NCBI RefSeq assembly: GCF_020379485.1 | Contig: NC_063445.1 | Span: 51,609,422-51,673,421 of the forward strand | From: Brassica napus | Lineage: Eukaryota; Streptophyta; Magnoliopsida; Brassicales; Brassicaceae | Length of the DNA: 64,000 nucleotides | Reading direction: 5' to 3' | Shown here: piece after piece, positions 21,050-32,361 of the stretch | Numbering within the stretch: the first letter of the stretch is position 1 | How the letters are laid out: the number at the start of each line of letters is the position of its first letter | Notes under the pieces: generated by a model | The model's database searches: none | Told to the model about the DNA's origin: nothing | Seen by the model: the letters and a program-made list of their open reading frames with translations, nothing else | Position numbers and translations under genes: made by a program

Positions 21050-22425
21050 CAAGTGGTTCTCACGTTTGGTGGAGGGACAGCAGCACAATCTCTATTCAAG
21101 AAAACAACAAATCAATTGGAGTTCCATAAAGTTGTAATAATAAAAAAATGAACCGTTTGTGTTTCATTTTTACAAAGAAAATGTAAGAACCGCCGGCGAA
21201 GCATGGAATGTCTTCTTCGGTTTGAAGTGTTCAAGAAGCAGTTCCTCTTATTTATTGTGCTTTCATTAATACTAGTATATCACCCCGTCCCTCACACGGA
21301 CAGTTTTAACTGGCATTTAAATTTATCTCTAATTTTTTAAATATATTCTATTTTTAATTTTTATCAAACCTAAACATCGGATAAAATGAACACCTAAAAT
21401 TAAAACAAACATCTAAAATTAGAAGTTCTGCGTTAAAACAAAACGGTTAGAAGCAATTTTTGTGCTGGTGTTTTTTCTATAGTTTATGTGTTTTAGTTTT
21501 TAAATGTAGCACTTCCAATTTTTTAGAAGTGTTAGTTTTAGTGTTATTGTATGTGTTTAAATGCATCACTTCTAGTGTTTAAATGCATCACTTTCTTTTT
21601 TTTTTGTCACGAAAATGCATCACTTTCTAATATGTATTTTTCAAATAGTTAACCTATAAGAAACAGATTTGTAAATATCCAATTTGTGTATATTAGATTC
21701 ATGTATACTTACTGTTACCTCTGTCGATTAAAATTCTTTGCATATTTTCTTGTTAAAGAGCTAAACTTTGAAACATGAATATACTTGAGTATATCTTCAA
21801 CCTGAATCATGCAAAAGAAGTTAGAAATTATCAAAATGAGTCCATTTCAAAAAAAATTATCAAAATGAGAAGAAAGCATGAATCCGAATAAATGCAAGTT
21901 TAGAAAAAATTACTGTATGCATTTTTTCCTTCACTCACAACAAAAAATAGATTGAAAAAAAAGAAGCGATAGGAGATAGAAGAGAGATGAAGTAGTTGCT
22001 TGCAAGTTATATAAAAGCTGAAACTGATTGAAATCATGGCATGAAAAATTTAGGGATTTAAGTTTTTGCTCAATTTTTTTAATTTTTTTAATTTTTTGCA
22101 AAATATAGAAATATGTGTTAATTTTTATTCGTTAAATAAATTGTGATTTAGTATACAGAGGATTTATAAATACTGTATTTGGAATAATTTATATTCTTAA
22201 GAATAACAGTTCTCACTTGGGTGGAGGGATAGCAACACAATCTTCCATTCAAGAAAACAACAAATCAATTGGAGTTCCATAAAGTTATAATAATTTAAAA
22301 AAATGAAGCGCTTGTATTTCATTTTTACAAAGAAAATGACGAAGCATGGAATGTCTTCGGTTTGAAGTGTTCCAAAAGCAGTTCCCCTTATTTATTGTGC
22401 TTTATTAATATTTATAAAATACTGT
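21050..22425 (+). repeat. Direct duplication of about 200 bp with an insert in the first copy
   Basis: Sequence beginning GTTCTCAC..GGTGGAGGGA and including ACAACAAATCAATTGGAGTTCCATAAAG occurs at about 21055-21270 and 22208-22410. In the second copy CTTTATTAAT runs directly into ATTTATAAAATACTG; in the first copy about 890 bp lie between the same two words (21271-22162). The second copy therefore acts as an empty site for that insertion. Confidence 0.85.
21272..22159 (-). mobile_element. Helitron-like non-autonomous insertion
   Basis: Insert defined by comparison with the undisturbed duplicate. On the minus strand it starts TCTGTATACTAAAT, near the usual Helitron TC start, and ends with a short imperfect hairpin (CCGT..ACGG) about ten bases before CTAG, with host T after it. 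No target duplication is evident and no coding sequence is inside. The start is followed outside by GGA instead of the expected host base, so the right boundary may be off by a few bases. Confidence 0.5.
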
Positions 22426-23211
22426 ATTTGGAATGGATAATTTGTATTTTTAAGAATTTTATTATATTTTTAAGAATATTAATTTATTTACAGTTTTTAT
22501 TTAGACACAACCAACTTTACTATTTAAAGTTTTATGATAATGAAAGTTTTAATTTATAAATTTTATATCTCGTTATTTAATACTCCTATAATTTTAAATT
22601 CATATGATATTTAGCATATAATATTATAAAATATTAAAATATGCAAATAATATACATGTTAAAATAAAATATATTAATATACATGTTTAAATCGCTTGAT
22701 TCACTAGTGCTTCATTTGATCCGTCTGACTCGTTTTATTTTCACTTTTTCTAATATTTAATTTTAAAATTTAAAATAATAATAAATATGTTTAAAATAGT
22801 TTTCTATTATATTTTGAATAAAATTTTATATATTTCATTTCTAAAGTATATTTAAAATAGCTTTTAAATTATGAAAATAAATAGTATATTAAATTTTATA
22901 TAAATTAAATTTTTGCAGTACTTACTATTTAAATATATGTTTTGAACAGATAGATCCGCTTGATCCATACTTGGACAGCTCTATATATTTGAACCACTTT
23001 TGTTCCGTTCAATCTGTTTGATCCGTTCGATCCGGAACGTCTAATCTGCTTTCTCCATTCGGAGCTTAGAAATAACATTTAAAAGTATAAAACCGACACT
23101 TATGGACCACAAAACGACATTTCGTTTTTTCAATCATAGCATAAAGAGAAAAATAGAGGAATAATAAATCACAGCTCTCATTCAACCACTAAGAATTTAT
23201 CATTTCCAATA
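22426..23211 (+). promoter_or_regulatory. Upstream region of UMAMIT gene 2
   Basis: Very AT-rich. From 22690 to 23040 the motif TTGATCCG and variants (GATCCGTCTGA, TTTGATCCGTTCGATCCG) recur, suggesting a decayed MITE in the promoter region. No clear TATA box is assigned. Confidence 0.4.
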
Positions 23212-26200
23212 ATGGCCGGAGCCGTAAGTCTTTGGAGGAGAGAGGCCGTGTTCTTGACGGCCATGCTTGCGTCCGAAACTGGTATCGTAGGAATGAATAC
23301 TCTGTTCAAAGCTGCGACTTCAAAGGGACTCAACTCTTACGCTTTCCTAGGCTATTCTTATCTTCTTGGTTCCCTTCTACTTCTTCCTTCACATATCTTC
23401 TCCAACAGGTTTCTAATAATCCAATCTATTTGGTAGTTCGTAACCATTTATTTGTTGGTTTCATTTGATTCTGTACGTATTTCTAACAGGTCAAGATCAC
23501 TTCCTCCATTAAGTTTCTCAATACTTTCTAAGATGGGACTTCTTGGACTATTAGGGTAAATCCATCTATATAATTCTTCATACAATTATGAATATGGAAC
23601 TATCTTCCACTTAAGTGTTGCTAATATAATTTTTTTTTTTTCATAGTTCAATGTATGTGATCACAGGGTATATAGGCGTTAAATACAGCAACCCAACCTT
23701 AGCTTCAGCTATTAGCAATATCACTCCTGCTCTTACCTTTATCCTAGCCATTATCTTCAGGTTTTTCTTTCTCTTTTCCCTAATCATAGAGTTTTTTTGT
23801 CAGCTAATCATGGAGTTTTGCAGTTGATTTCTGATTATTTTTAAGAATAAAAATATATTTCATCATCATATCGTGTTAATGAGTCAAAAATAGTAATGAT
23901 TGTTTTAGGCTAATTGGTGTAAACTGTGATAAGCAACTTAAAACTGATTTTTAATTCAAATCAACTAAATGTAATTTTCCTTAATGATTTTTTCAGTTCG
24001 ACAACTTCATATTCTTAAAGTCAACTCATGGTGGTTAAGCTTACTTTACTATCAATACACTTAACTGTTACAAAAAGAAATGAAATTTTATTGTATCGCG
24101 GGAATTTAAATAAAGCAAAATTTTATACCCGTATGAAGAAGATAACACTGATATAGAAAGAGATTTTATTATAATGGAGAAGTGAGAAGGGATTGTGTTT
24201 TTGATATATTACAATCGATCGAAATGATCGATTTATATAGAAGTGAAAAAGTTGAAGTTACTGTGCGTGCATAGTGATGTTGGCTCCACATAATAAACAT
24301 ATACACGTAAATTTCAATATTCGGTGCGTTGTTTATTGACATTTACTTATCCACGTTTATAACACTCCCCCTTGGAGACCAATGTCACTATCGCTTCTTG
24401 CTTAACGTCTATGTTACCTCGTTAAAAACCTTTCTAGGAAAACCCAATGGGAAAAACCATAGTAAGGTAAAAAGAGTACAACTACGTAAGCTCCCCCTCG
24501 AATGAGTAGTCATAGATCCTTCTGATGACGCATTCCAATGTTACGAACATGTTTTCTGAATACCGAAGTCGGAAGTGATTTTGTGAAGAGGTCAGCTGCA
24601 TTGTCGCATGATTGGACATATCTTACTTCAATCTCTTTCTTCTTCACGAGCTCTTGAGTGTATGAGAAGAACTTCGGATGAATATGCTTCGTTCTATCGC
24701 TTTTAATATATCCGTCCTTTGTTTGAGCAACACATGCTGCATTATCTTCATATAGAATAGTTGGCTCCGTATTTTTGCCAATCCCACTGCTTGAACAGAT
24801 GTGTCGGCTTATTGATCTTAGTCATACACATTCTCTACTTGCTTCATGGAGTGCAATGATCTCAGCATGATTTGAAGAAGTAGCCACGAGCGTTTGTTTC
24901 TGAGAACGCCAAGATATAGCAGTGCCTCCGACCGTGAAAACGTATCCTGTTTGCGATCGGGCTTTGTGTGGATCTGAAAGATATCTTGCATCTGCAAAAC
25001 CAATCATTTGACCTTTTGAACTTGTAGGATAAAACAAGCCTAAATCAATGGTCCCTTGGAGGTAACGAAAAACATGTTTAATCCCGTTCCAATGTCTTCG
25101 AGTTGGAGATGAGCTGAATCTTGCCAAAAGATTCACAGCAAATGATATATCAGGCCGTGTACAATTTACAAGGTACATCAGCGCTCCAATTGCACTTAGA
25201 TATGGTACTTCCGGACCAAGTATCTCTTCTTTCTCCTCAGGTGGTCGAAATGGATCACTTTCAATATTAAGTGACCTAACGACCATTGGGGTGCTAAGAG
25301 GAGTTGATTTATCCATGTTAAATCGTTTCAACACTCTTTTAGTGTATGTGGATTGATGCACAAATATACCATTTTGTGAATGTTCTATTTGTAGGCCAAG
25401 ACAATACTGTGTCTGTCCAAGATCTTTCATCTCAAATTCTCCTTTGAGATAGTCTGATGCCTTTTGTATTTCCTTTTGAGTTCCGATAATGTTAAGATCA
25501 TCAACATATACCGCGATTATTACAAATCCGGATATTTTTTTCTTGATGAAAACACATGGGCATATACGGTCATTCACATATCCTTCTTTTATTAAATGAT
25601 CACTGAGACGGTTATACCACATACGTCCAGATTGCTTTAACCCATATAATGATCTTTGCAAATTTATTGCACATAACTCTTTAGGTATGGAACTTAATGC
25701 TTCTGGCATTTTAAATCCATCAGGGACTTTCATGTAGATATCAGTATCTAATGATCCATATAGATAAGCTGTAACAACATCCATGAGACGCATTTCTAGA
25801 TTTTTATCAGCTGCTAGACTCATCAGGAATCTAAACGTAATGGCATCCATAACTGGAGAATACGTTTCTTCATAATCGATTCCAGGTCTTTGAGAAAAAC
25901 CTTGAGCCACTAGACGAGCTTTGTATCTCGTAACCTCATTTTTCTCATTTTGTTTTCGAACGAAAACCCATTTGTACCCAACTGGTCTCACATCTGCAGG
26001 TGTAAGCACAATAGATCCAAATACTTCTTGTTTATTAAGCGAATCAAGTTCGGCTTGTATTGCATCTTTCCATTGTTCCCAATCATGTCTCTTTTGACAT
26101 TCATAGACAGATTTTGGTTCTGGATCATCGACTTCTTCATTTATTTCACTTGACACAATATATGAGAAAGCATCATTAAGATCATTTTGTTCATTTCTAT

Positions 26201-29200
26201 TCCATATCCTTTTATTATGGATGTAGTTGATAGAAATTTCATGATTACTTTCCGACTCATGATGCTCAACTTTCTCCGTATCCTCATTATTTGTTTCTTC
26301 CAAAATACTTTCTGCTATTTTGGATGTGTTATTTATCTTGACATCCTTTTGTTTTCTAGGATTTTTATTCTTAGAACCAGCAGGTCTACTACGCTGCAGG
26401 CGTGTTTTAGACTCTCGTGTATCGTCCGCTTTTCCTTGCTCATTTGATATTTTAATACAAGCAGGAGCATTCACGACTGGTATATGAGATTTAGTTACCG
26501 TCTTGGTATCCGCAAATGCTTCAGGTAGCTGATTAGCTATACTCTGTAAATGCATGATTCGTCGAACTTCTAGTTCAGACTCTTTAGTAGGAGGGTCAAG
26601 ATATAGTAATGAAGGTACACTCCATTTGATGTCATTTTCTACATTTTTGTTTTCTCCCCCTAGAACTGGGAATACTTTCTCATCAAAATAACAATCGGCG
26701 AAACATGCTGTAAAAACGTCAACAGTCTGTGGTTCTAGATATCGTATAATTGATGGAGAATCACAACCAATATATATTCCCAATCTTCTTTGTGGTCCCA
26801 TCTTTGTACGTTGTGGTGGTGCTACAGGCACATATACCGCACAACCAAAGATTCTAAAGTGGGAAATGTTTGGTTCTCGACCAAACGCTAACTGTAGTGG
26901 GGAATACTTATGGTATGCACTCGGTCTGATCCGAATGAGTGCTTATGCATGCAAAATGGCATGACCCCATACAGAGGTTGGAAGTTTTGATCTCATGATC
27001 AATGGTCTTGCAATCAATTGCAGACGCCTAATTAAAGATTCAGCCAAACCATTTTGCGTATGAACATGAGCAACCGAATGTTCAACTTCAATTCCCATTA
27101 CCATACAATAGTCATTGAATGCTTGGGATGTGAATTCACCAGCGTTGTTTAGTCTAACTCTTTTAATAGTATAATCAGGAAACTGTGCTCGCAGTTTGAT
27201 TATCTGAGTTAGAAATCTCGCAAATGCCACATTTCGAGATGATAATAGACAAACGTGTGACCATCTACTGGATGCGTCAATTAATACCATAAAATAGTGG
27301 AATGGTCCACATATATCGCCTTCAATTCTTTCAAGGAACTTTGGTGATTCTTTATCGATTTTGGTTGGCGATGGCCTTACGATCAATTTTCCTAGAGAAC
27401 ATGCAACGCATGTCATTTTATTCCCTTGAGAAATCTCCTGGATTTTCAGTGAATGACCATGTGAACTTTCTATGATTTTACGCATCATTGTAGTGTCTGG
27501 ATGGCCAAGGCGATCATGCCATAATGTGAACTCTTCTGGGTTCCGTTTTACTACAAGATTTGATTCGATTTTATCGATATAAGTATGGTGTAGCCCCGAA
27601 GGAAGTTCTGGAAACTTTTCCAATATGTGTTTTCTGCCACATTTCTCAGAGGTTACATACATGTATTTCTTTCCATCCTCAGTTGAAGACTGAGTATCAT
27701 ATCCGTGAAAATATATGTCTTTAAAACTCAACAAATTCCTTTTAGAACTTGGAGAATATAGAGCATTATTTATGGAAAATTTTGTTCCATTCGGCAACGT
27801 AAAGTTTGCTTTACCAGTCCCTTCAATCACGTCTGTAGGACCTGATATTGTATTGACGACAATTCTTGTCGGTTTTATATCGGAGAAATATCTCTTTTGT
27901 CTCAGAATAGTGTGCGTTGTTCCACTATCTGGTATGCATATTTCACGAATCAGTTTCTTGGATTTTGCTTCATTAGCATTCTGATCCATTTATGAAATTG
28001 TCATAAATATTAATAAAAGAAAAACATAAAATTCATTCATATAATAATCATATAAGGAAACACACAATAATTATACATTAAGGTGATGTTAAAACATCAT
28101 TATTTGCTTAAAACAGGAAATGTAAATAATTATACATGACAACATTGAAAACTATTCAATAGTTTTATTATACGCATTTTGGCTCTCTTCAGGAGTAATC
28201 TAGTCCAGCTCATTTGCGAAGTCGGAGGCATCGAGGTACGATGTCCCTTCAAAGTTTTCAGTGAGGTTCACTTCTTTAGCTTTGCCTTTCATGGATTCTT
28301 GATATAACTTACAGAGATGTGGAGGAGTACGACAGGTACAGGACCAATGTCCTTTACCTCCACATCTGTAAAACACTGTCCCACGCTTCTGGGTGGTATC
28401 CTCTTGAGTTTCTTTTCCCTTAGAAACTTGTTCGGATCTAACCCATTGTTAGATCCCTTCCATTTGGGATTGTAAGCTTTTCCACGTTTATTATTGAAGC
28501 GGCGACCATAACCTCGGTTGGTCTCGTTCCTTCTTTCTGAATTTTCTACCGCCGTAGCATTCACTTCAGGGAATGCTTTGGCTCCCGTAGGTCGGGAATT
28601 GTGGTTTTTGATTAAGAGCTCATTGTTCTTTTCAGCCAACTTGAGCGCAACCATCAATTCTGAAAATCTTGTGTACCCGCATTTTCTGTAAATTCCGGGC
28701 AAGAAGTGAAGCTGTTTGTGGAAAGTGTTATATGTTTTATTCATCATTTCTGCCTCAGAGACAGGATTACCACAATACTTCAGAAGTGCAACTATCCTCA
28801 GGACAGCGGAATTGTAATCCTCAACCTTTTGAAAATCTTGGAACCTCAGATTTTTCCACTCTTCTAGAGCGTGAGGGAGGTTGATTTGTCTCTGGTTATA
28901 GAACCTTTCTTTTAAAGTTTGCCACAGTTCAGCTGGGTCCTCAACGTTTGCATAGTCGTGCGTTAGATTTTCATCTAAATGCTTCTTCATGAAGATTATC
29001 GCTTCGGCTATATGCTCGGGTGGTGATTTGTTACCGATTACAATTGTTTCGGTTATCTTTTTCATCACCAGATATGGTTTCACGTTTGTGACCCACCCGA
29101 CGTAATTTTTGCCAGTTATTTTCAGGGCCAGGAACTAGAGTTTCTCGATGTTTACCATTTGTATTTCTAAAAACACAAAATAAAATATTTTATTAGAATT

Positions 29201-31110
29201 TCGTAATTTTAAAACGAACCATTTATATTGATAATACATGCAATTACAAGGAGAAGCAACGCATAGAAAAGTAAACCGACATTAAGCGCAAATTCTCCAG
29301 GAGCAAATTCTCCAATAAAAAGACCATACATAGAAGCAAAAATTAAAATTGCACATAAGGCCAAAAATATGCGAATCATCTTTCTTGAAATGAAAAAAAA
29401 ATCAGAGGAAAGCGATTTGATATTTTTTTTTTTTTTGAGAGAAGATGAAATGTTTTGGATGATGAAATGAAGTGAAAATGAGTTGTATTTATAGATGAAA
29501 ATCACTGTTTATGATCGTTTGAGAAAGGGAAAATTTTTGAGAAATTTTCTTTGTGACCGTTGGTGTTAAATCGAGTGCACCAAAAATCAGTCTGAAAATA
29601 TCGTATTAAACAGCCATATCTCAGCTACAAAATTAAAATCTATTTGATAGGAGTATGTATAAATTATTTGATTTACCAGCTTTTATACTATCTTTTGTAA
29701 TTTTAACAGAAGAAAAAACGGAGAATATCTGAAGGAAATTTGTTTTTAATGCATATATTATTTAGTTTTCCTTCTTTCTTTCGATGGATACATTTATTCA
29801 GGTTCGGTAAATAATAAAATAAGTTTATATATCAGTATCGCACAATCACAATCCTACTTTGTGGTGAACAACACGCTGCTGTTCATTGGTCCCATGTACT
29901 TATTATATCTAACAAGACTGCTTGCATTATTAGACAAGATGCGTATATATCGGATTTTCTTTGGCAGCCAGCCTTTTGTTTTTTGTCCATTTGACGAAAA
30001 ATACTATATGGTTTAAAATCAATTAGAATAATAAAACGTGACAGAATCATTAATTTTTAATTTATGAAAAAGAATGGAGAAAGTAAATTTCAAAGAAAGG
30101 AGCAGTGTAGCCAAAGTGATGGGGACAGTATTGTCGTTAGTAGGCGCACCTGTGGTAGTTCTCTACCACGGTCCACGTGTCTTCGTTGCATCTTCTCCGC
30201 CGTATCTACACTTCCGTCAGCTTTCTCCGTCGTTATTTTCTTCAAACTCCGACTGGATCATCGGTGGATGTCTTCTTACCATTAAAGACATCTTCGTTTC
30301 TATTTCTTTCATACTTCAGGTTCTTTTATGACTCCTTCAGTGATTGCTACATTTAAAAATGCTTTTAAGCTATAATCTAAACATATATCAACTAATGATC
30401 GGTTTAACCTATACGAAATTAATTGATTTTTTCCTATATATCAAACATCAATTCATTGCAATATTTATTATACATATATTGGGCAGGCACATATAATGAC
30501 TGAATACCCAGCAGCATTTACAGTCTCCTTTTTCTATTCGATGTGTGTTTCAATCTTGACCTCGTTGACTGGACTCGTGGTCGAGAAGGACAATCCAAGC
30601 ATTTGGATCATTAGATTCGACATTACATTGATAAGCATTGTAACTATGGTACGATCTATATATAGTTTCAAATGTTAAATCAAACGTCCTTTGTTTTTGT
30701 CTTAACATAGTATTGACTTGTAAAACATTTCAGGGAATATTCACTCCAGTATACTACGTGATTCATTCATGGACAGTGCGTTACAAAGGACCTCTTTACT
30801 TAGCGATATTTAAGCCATTGTCCATTTTAATAGCGGTTGTTATGAGTGCTATTTTTCTCGGCGATTCTCTCTATCTCGGATGGTATATATATATGCATCA
30901 GTGGTCTTGATCTTCTTATTTTGGAAATAAAAAAAACAAATCTAATCATATTGTGCTTTATGTTGCAGTTTGATAGGAGGAGTTTTGATAACGTTAGGGT
31001 TTTACGCTGTAATGTGGGGGAAAGCAAACGAAGACAAGACTCGGTTGTTGACACTTTTAGAAAACGAGAAAACGCCTCTTCTGTTGAATCACAACGACGA
31101 CCAAATTTAA
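23212..31110 (+). CDS. WAT1-related/UMAMIT transporter, paralogue of gene 1, with a 6.3-kb intron
   Basis: Second transporter of the family, same strand as gene 1. Exons 23212..23408, 23490..23555, 23647..23760, 30073..30319, 30487..30648, 30734..30882 and 30969..31110, giving 358 residues. Exon phases equal those of gene 1, and exons of 66, 114 and 162 bp have identical lengths. Motifs: [93 protein letters not shown] and [17 protein letters not shown]. No stop or shift was found, although intron 3 (23761-30072) carries a decayed Copia element in antisense. The C-terminal tail is shorter than in gene 1. It resembles the Arabidopsis UMAMIT44-47 group; I cannot choose among them. Correct splicing across 6.3 kb is inferred. 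Confidence 0.88.
24092..24364 (-). repeat. 3' LTR of Copia B
   Basis: On the minus strand it begins TGTTATAAACGTGG directly after the polypurine tract and contains a TATA motif (CTATATAAATCG). The end is placed at the CGCGATACA near 24092, which is a guess because the partner LTR is absent. Its first ten bases equal those of the Copia D LTR. Confidence 0.6.
24510..29158 (-). pseudogene. Copia B gag-pol polyprotein, several stops and a frameshift
   Basis: Gag starts at ATG 29156-29158 but meets TAG at 29135-29137. The UBN2-type gag continues ([27 protein letters not shown]-rich basic tail) and shifts frame near 28320. Pol follows: protease-like DSGTTHTIL; gag-pre-integrase [17 protein letters not shown]; integrase with [18 protein letters not shown] and [11 protein letters not shown]; a TAA at 26943-26945; then reverse transcriptase with [38 protein letters not shown] and YVDDLNIIG; RNase H with [26 protein letters not shown] at 24819-24821 replaces a Trp codon, and the frame ends at 24510. 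Integrase has N where most relatives have D in the second catalytic block (VRLNNAGEF). Non-functional. Confidence 0.9.
29209..29379 (-). CDS. 56-residue membrane micro-ORF upstream of Copia B gag
   Basis: Not a recognised gene. The ORF starts at ATG 29377-29379 and encodes 56 residues with two strongly hydrophobic stretches ([18 protein letters not shown] and [15 protein letters not shown]) separated by [13 protein letters not shown]. It predicts a small two-helix membrane hairpin. It lies about 110 bp downstream of a good TATA box on the same strand and precedes the gag region, where a TTTTTAG acceptor stands just before the gag ATG. It could be part of the element leader, a captured gene fragment, or chance. 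No homologue can be named from memory. Confidence 0.35.
   Translation of the reverse strand: MIRIFLALCAILIFASMYGLFIGEFAPGEFALNVGLLFYALLLLVIACIININGSF
29486..29493 (-). promoter_or_regulatory. TATA box antisense to UMAMIT gene 2
   Basis: Minus-strand CTATAAATACAAC, a textbook plant TATA context, with AACGGTCACAAAG about 60 bp upstream. Followed by a CT-rich leader and the 56-residue ORF. It would drive transcription antisense to the transporter intron. Confidence 0.5.
29500..30072 (+). other. Remaining part of UMAMIT gene 2 intron 3
   Basis: AT-rich, no LTR and no coding sequence recognised. It ends at the acceptor GAAAAAG/AATGGAG of exon 4. Confidence 0.5.
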
Positions 31111-32361
31111 TTATTTGAAAAAAAAATTGCAAGGGAAAAAAAACATACGTAGAACTTGAAAATGGTAGTGTTAAAACTAACGGTAGGGGAAATTCTAACT
31201 TTGGCTTGTTAAGATTTTTTTTGATTGAATGTATTTTTGATAAGTGAAATTCGACTTATGTATTTTACAAAATTATTTTCTAATTATTTTAATATTATTT
31301 TCAATGTTTTATTATTATTTTCGATATTTAAAGATAAACTCTACAAAATTATATTCAGCTATGCAATGCGATGAAGAAATAAAGTGTCGAGGATGGGGAA
31401 GAGTATCATCTTGATTCGTGGGTTCCTTTATATATGTACTGTGGTGCTTGAAGTTCCTAAGCCCCGTATTGCCGATGCTTTCTCTGTTTTGAGAGATTTG
31501 AAGCTTCCGGTGAATGGTTACGCCATGGATATTGGTCTTGTTGAGTTCTCTCCCGTTCGTGAAGTCTTCTCTTTTGTTCTTGGTGATAACAATGTAGAGG
31601 CTTGATTATCATTTGTCTCGCTGTATCTGCCTCACTAAGGTTTGATGACTGTAGTTTATTCCTTTGGATTAGATATATGAATATTGACTACTGAAACAAT
31701 TCATATCTGAGTACAAAAGCTTTCGAGCTTGTTCTGTCTCAGATCGATCTTAAGGACATCGTGGTTGCTGGTGGAACACTACATAAGCTTTGTAGTTCAA
31801 TGGTTGCTGAAAAACTTAGCTGTTATGTTTCTGTTTCAAGTTACGTTGGATCATGGTTTTGATAGAGTTTGAGCTATCGATTCAATCACAAACGCTCTCT
31901 CAAACTCAATCACAAACTCTCCAAACACTTTATTGAATCAGTGGAACAATGCACTACACTTTGTATCAAGAACCAACTTGAGCTACGATGGCTTAACCCA
32001 CTCGTAATCTCCTCAGGACTCTCGTCTCAATCCAAAATACAAAGCTGCCTTCTCCAACAGACTCTCAACTCTATTTATATGTGATCTTCATCTCAACGGC
32101 GAAGCCTCCAAATGGAAGAGCGTCTTTCTTCTTTGACTTCTCAGTCAACACTTCTCTTCTCATTTTGTGGAAATACAGCTAGACAAGCTTATCAGTTTTC
32201 TGTAAGGATAGCTCACTGGCTCCGGGGATAGATCTGAGATTTTGGGGAGGAGGATATAAACATTTCTTTTAAAAGTTTTTTTTTATATAAAGTTTCCCTA
32301 ATTTGGAGGTCTACTTCTATATATATAAAAGTATATTTTTGTATGTTTATCCACAAATGGA
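31111..32361 (+). other. Region between UMAMIT gene 2 and TBL; small unrecognised ORF
   Basis: Convergent 3' flanks. A frame at 31384-31605 (internal ATG at 31393, MGKSIILIRG, then EVPKPRIADAFSVLRDLKLP) and, further on, codable sequence near 31730-31860 reading as DLKDIVVAGGT suggest a decayed gene fragment. I do not recognise the family. Sequence from 31860 to 32250 has no clear content. Confidence 0.3.

Larger units (their letters stand above)
24092..29158 (-). mobile_element. Copia retrotransposon B, antisense in UMAMIT intron 3, 5' LTR missing
   Basis: Minus-strand Ty1/Copia element with order GAG, integrase, reverse transcriptase, RNase H. The 3' LTR (24092-24364) follows a polypurine tract (reads AAGGGGGAG on the minus strand). 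No second LTR is found between the gag start (29158) and exon 4 at 30073. The related Copia D has a 1.5-kb leader before gag, which would not fit here, so the 5' end is probably truncated. A promoter-like region and a small ORF occupy the place of the leader. Confidence 0.82.

Noticed and set aside
29209..29379. Envelope-like gene of Copia B
   Set aside because: Env-like genes lie after pol and are much larger; two helices in 56 residues give no support for that role.
29500..30072. 5' LTR of Copia B
   Set aside because: No sequence resembling the 3' LTR at 24092-24364 is present; the region is treated as host intron and unclassified leader.
31384..31605. Functional protein gene
   Set aside because: Only 71 codons before the stop, no recognised domain, no convincing promoter or splice continuation; the glycine-rich DIVVAGGT stretch downstream is too short to name a family.
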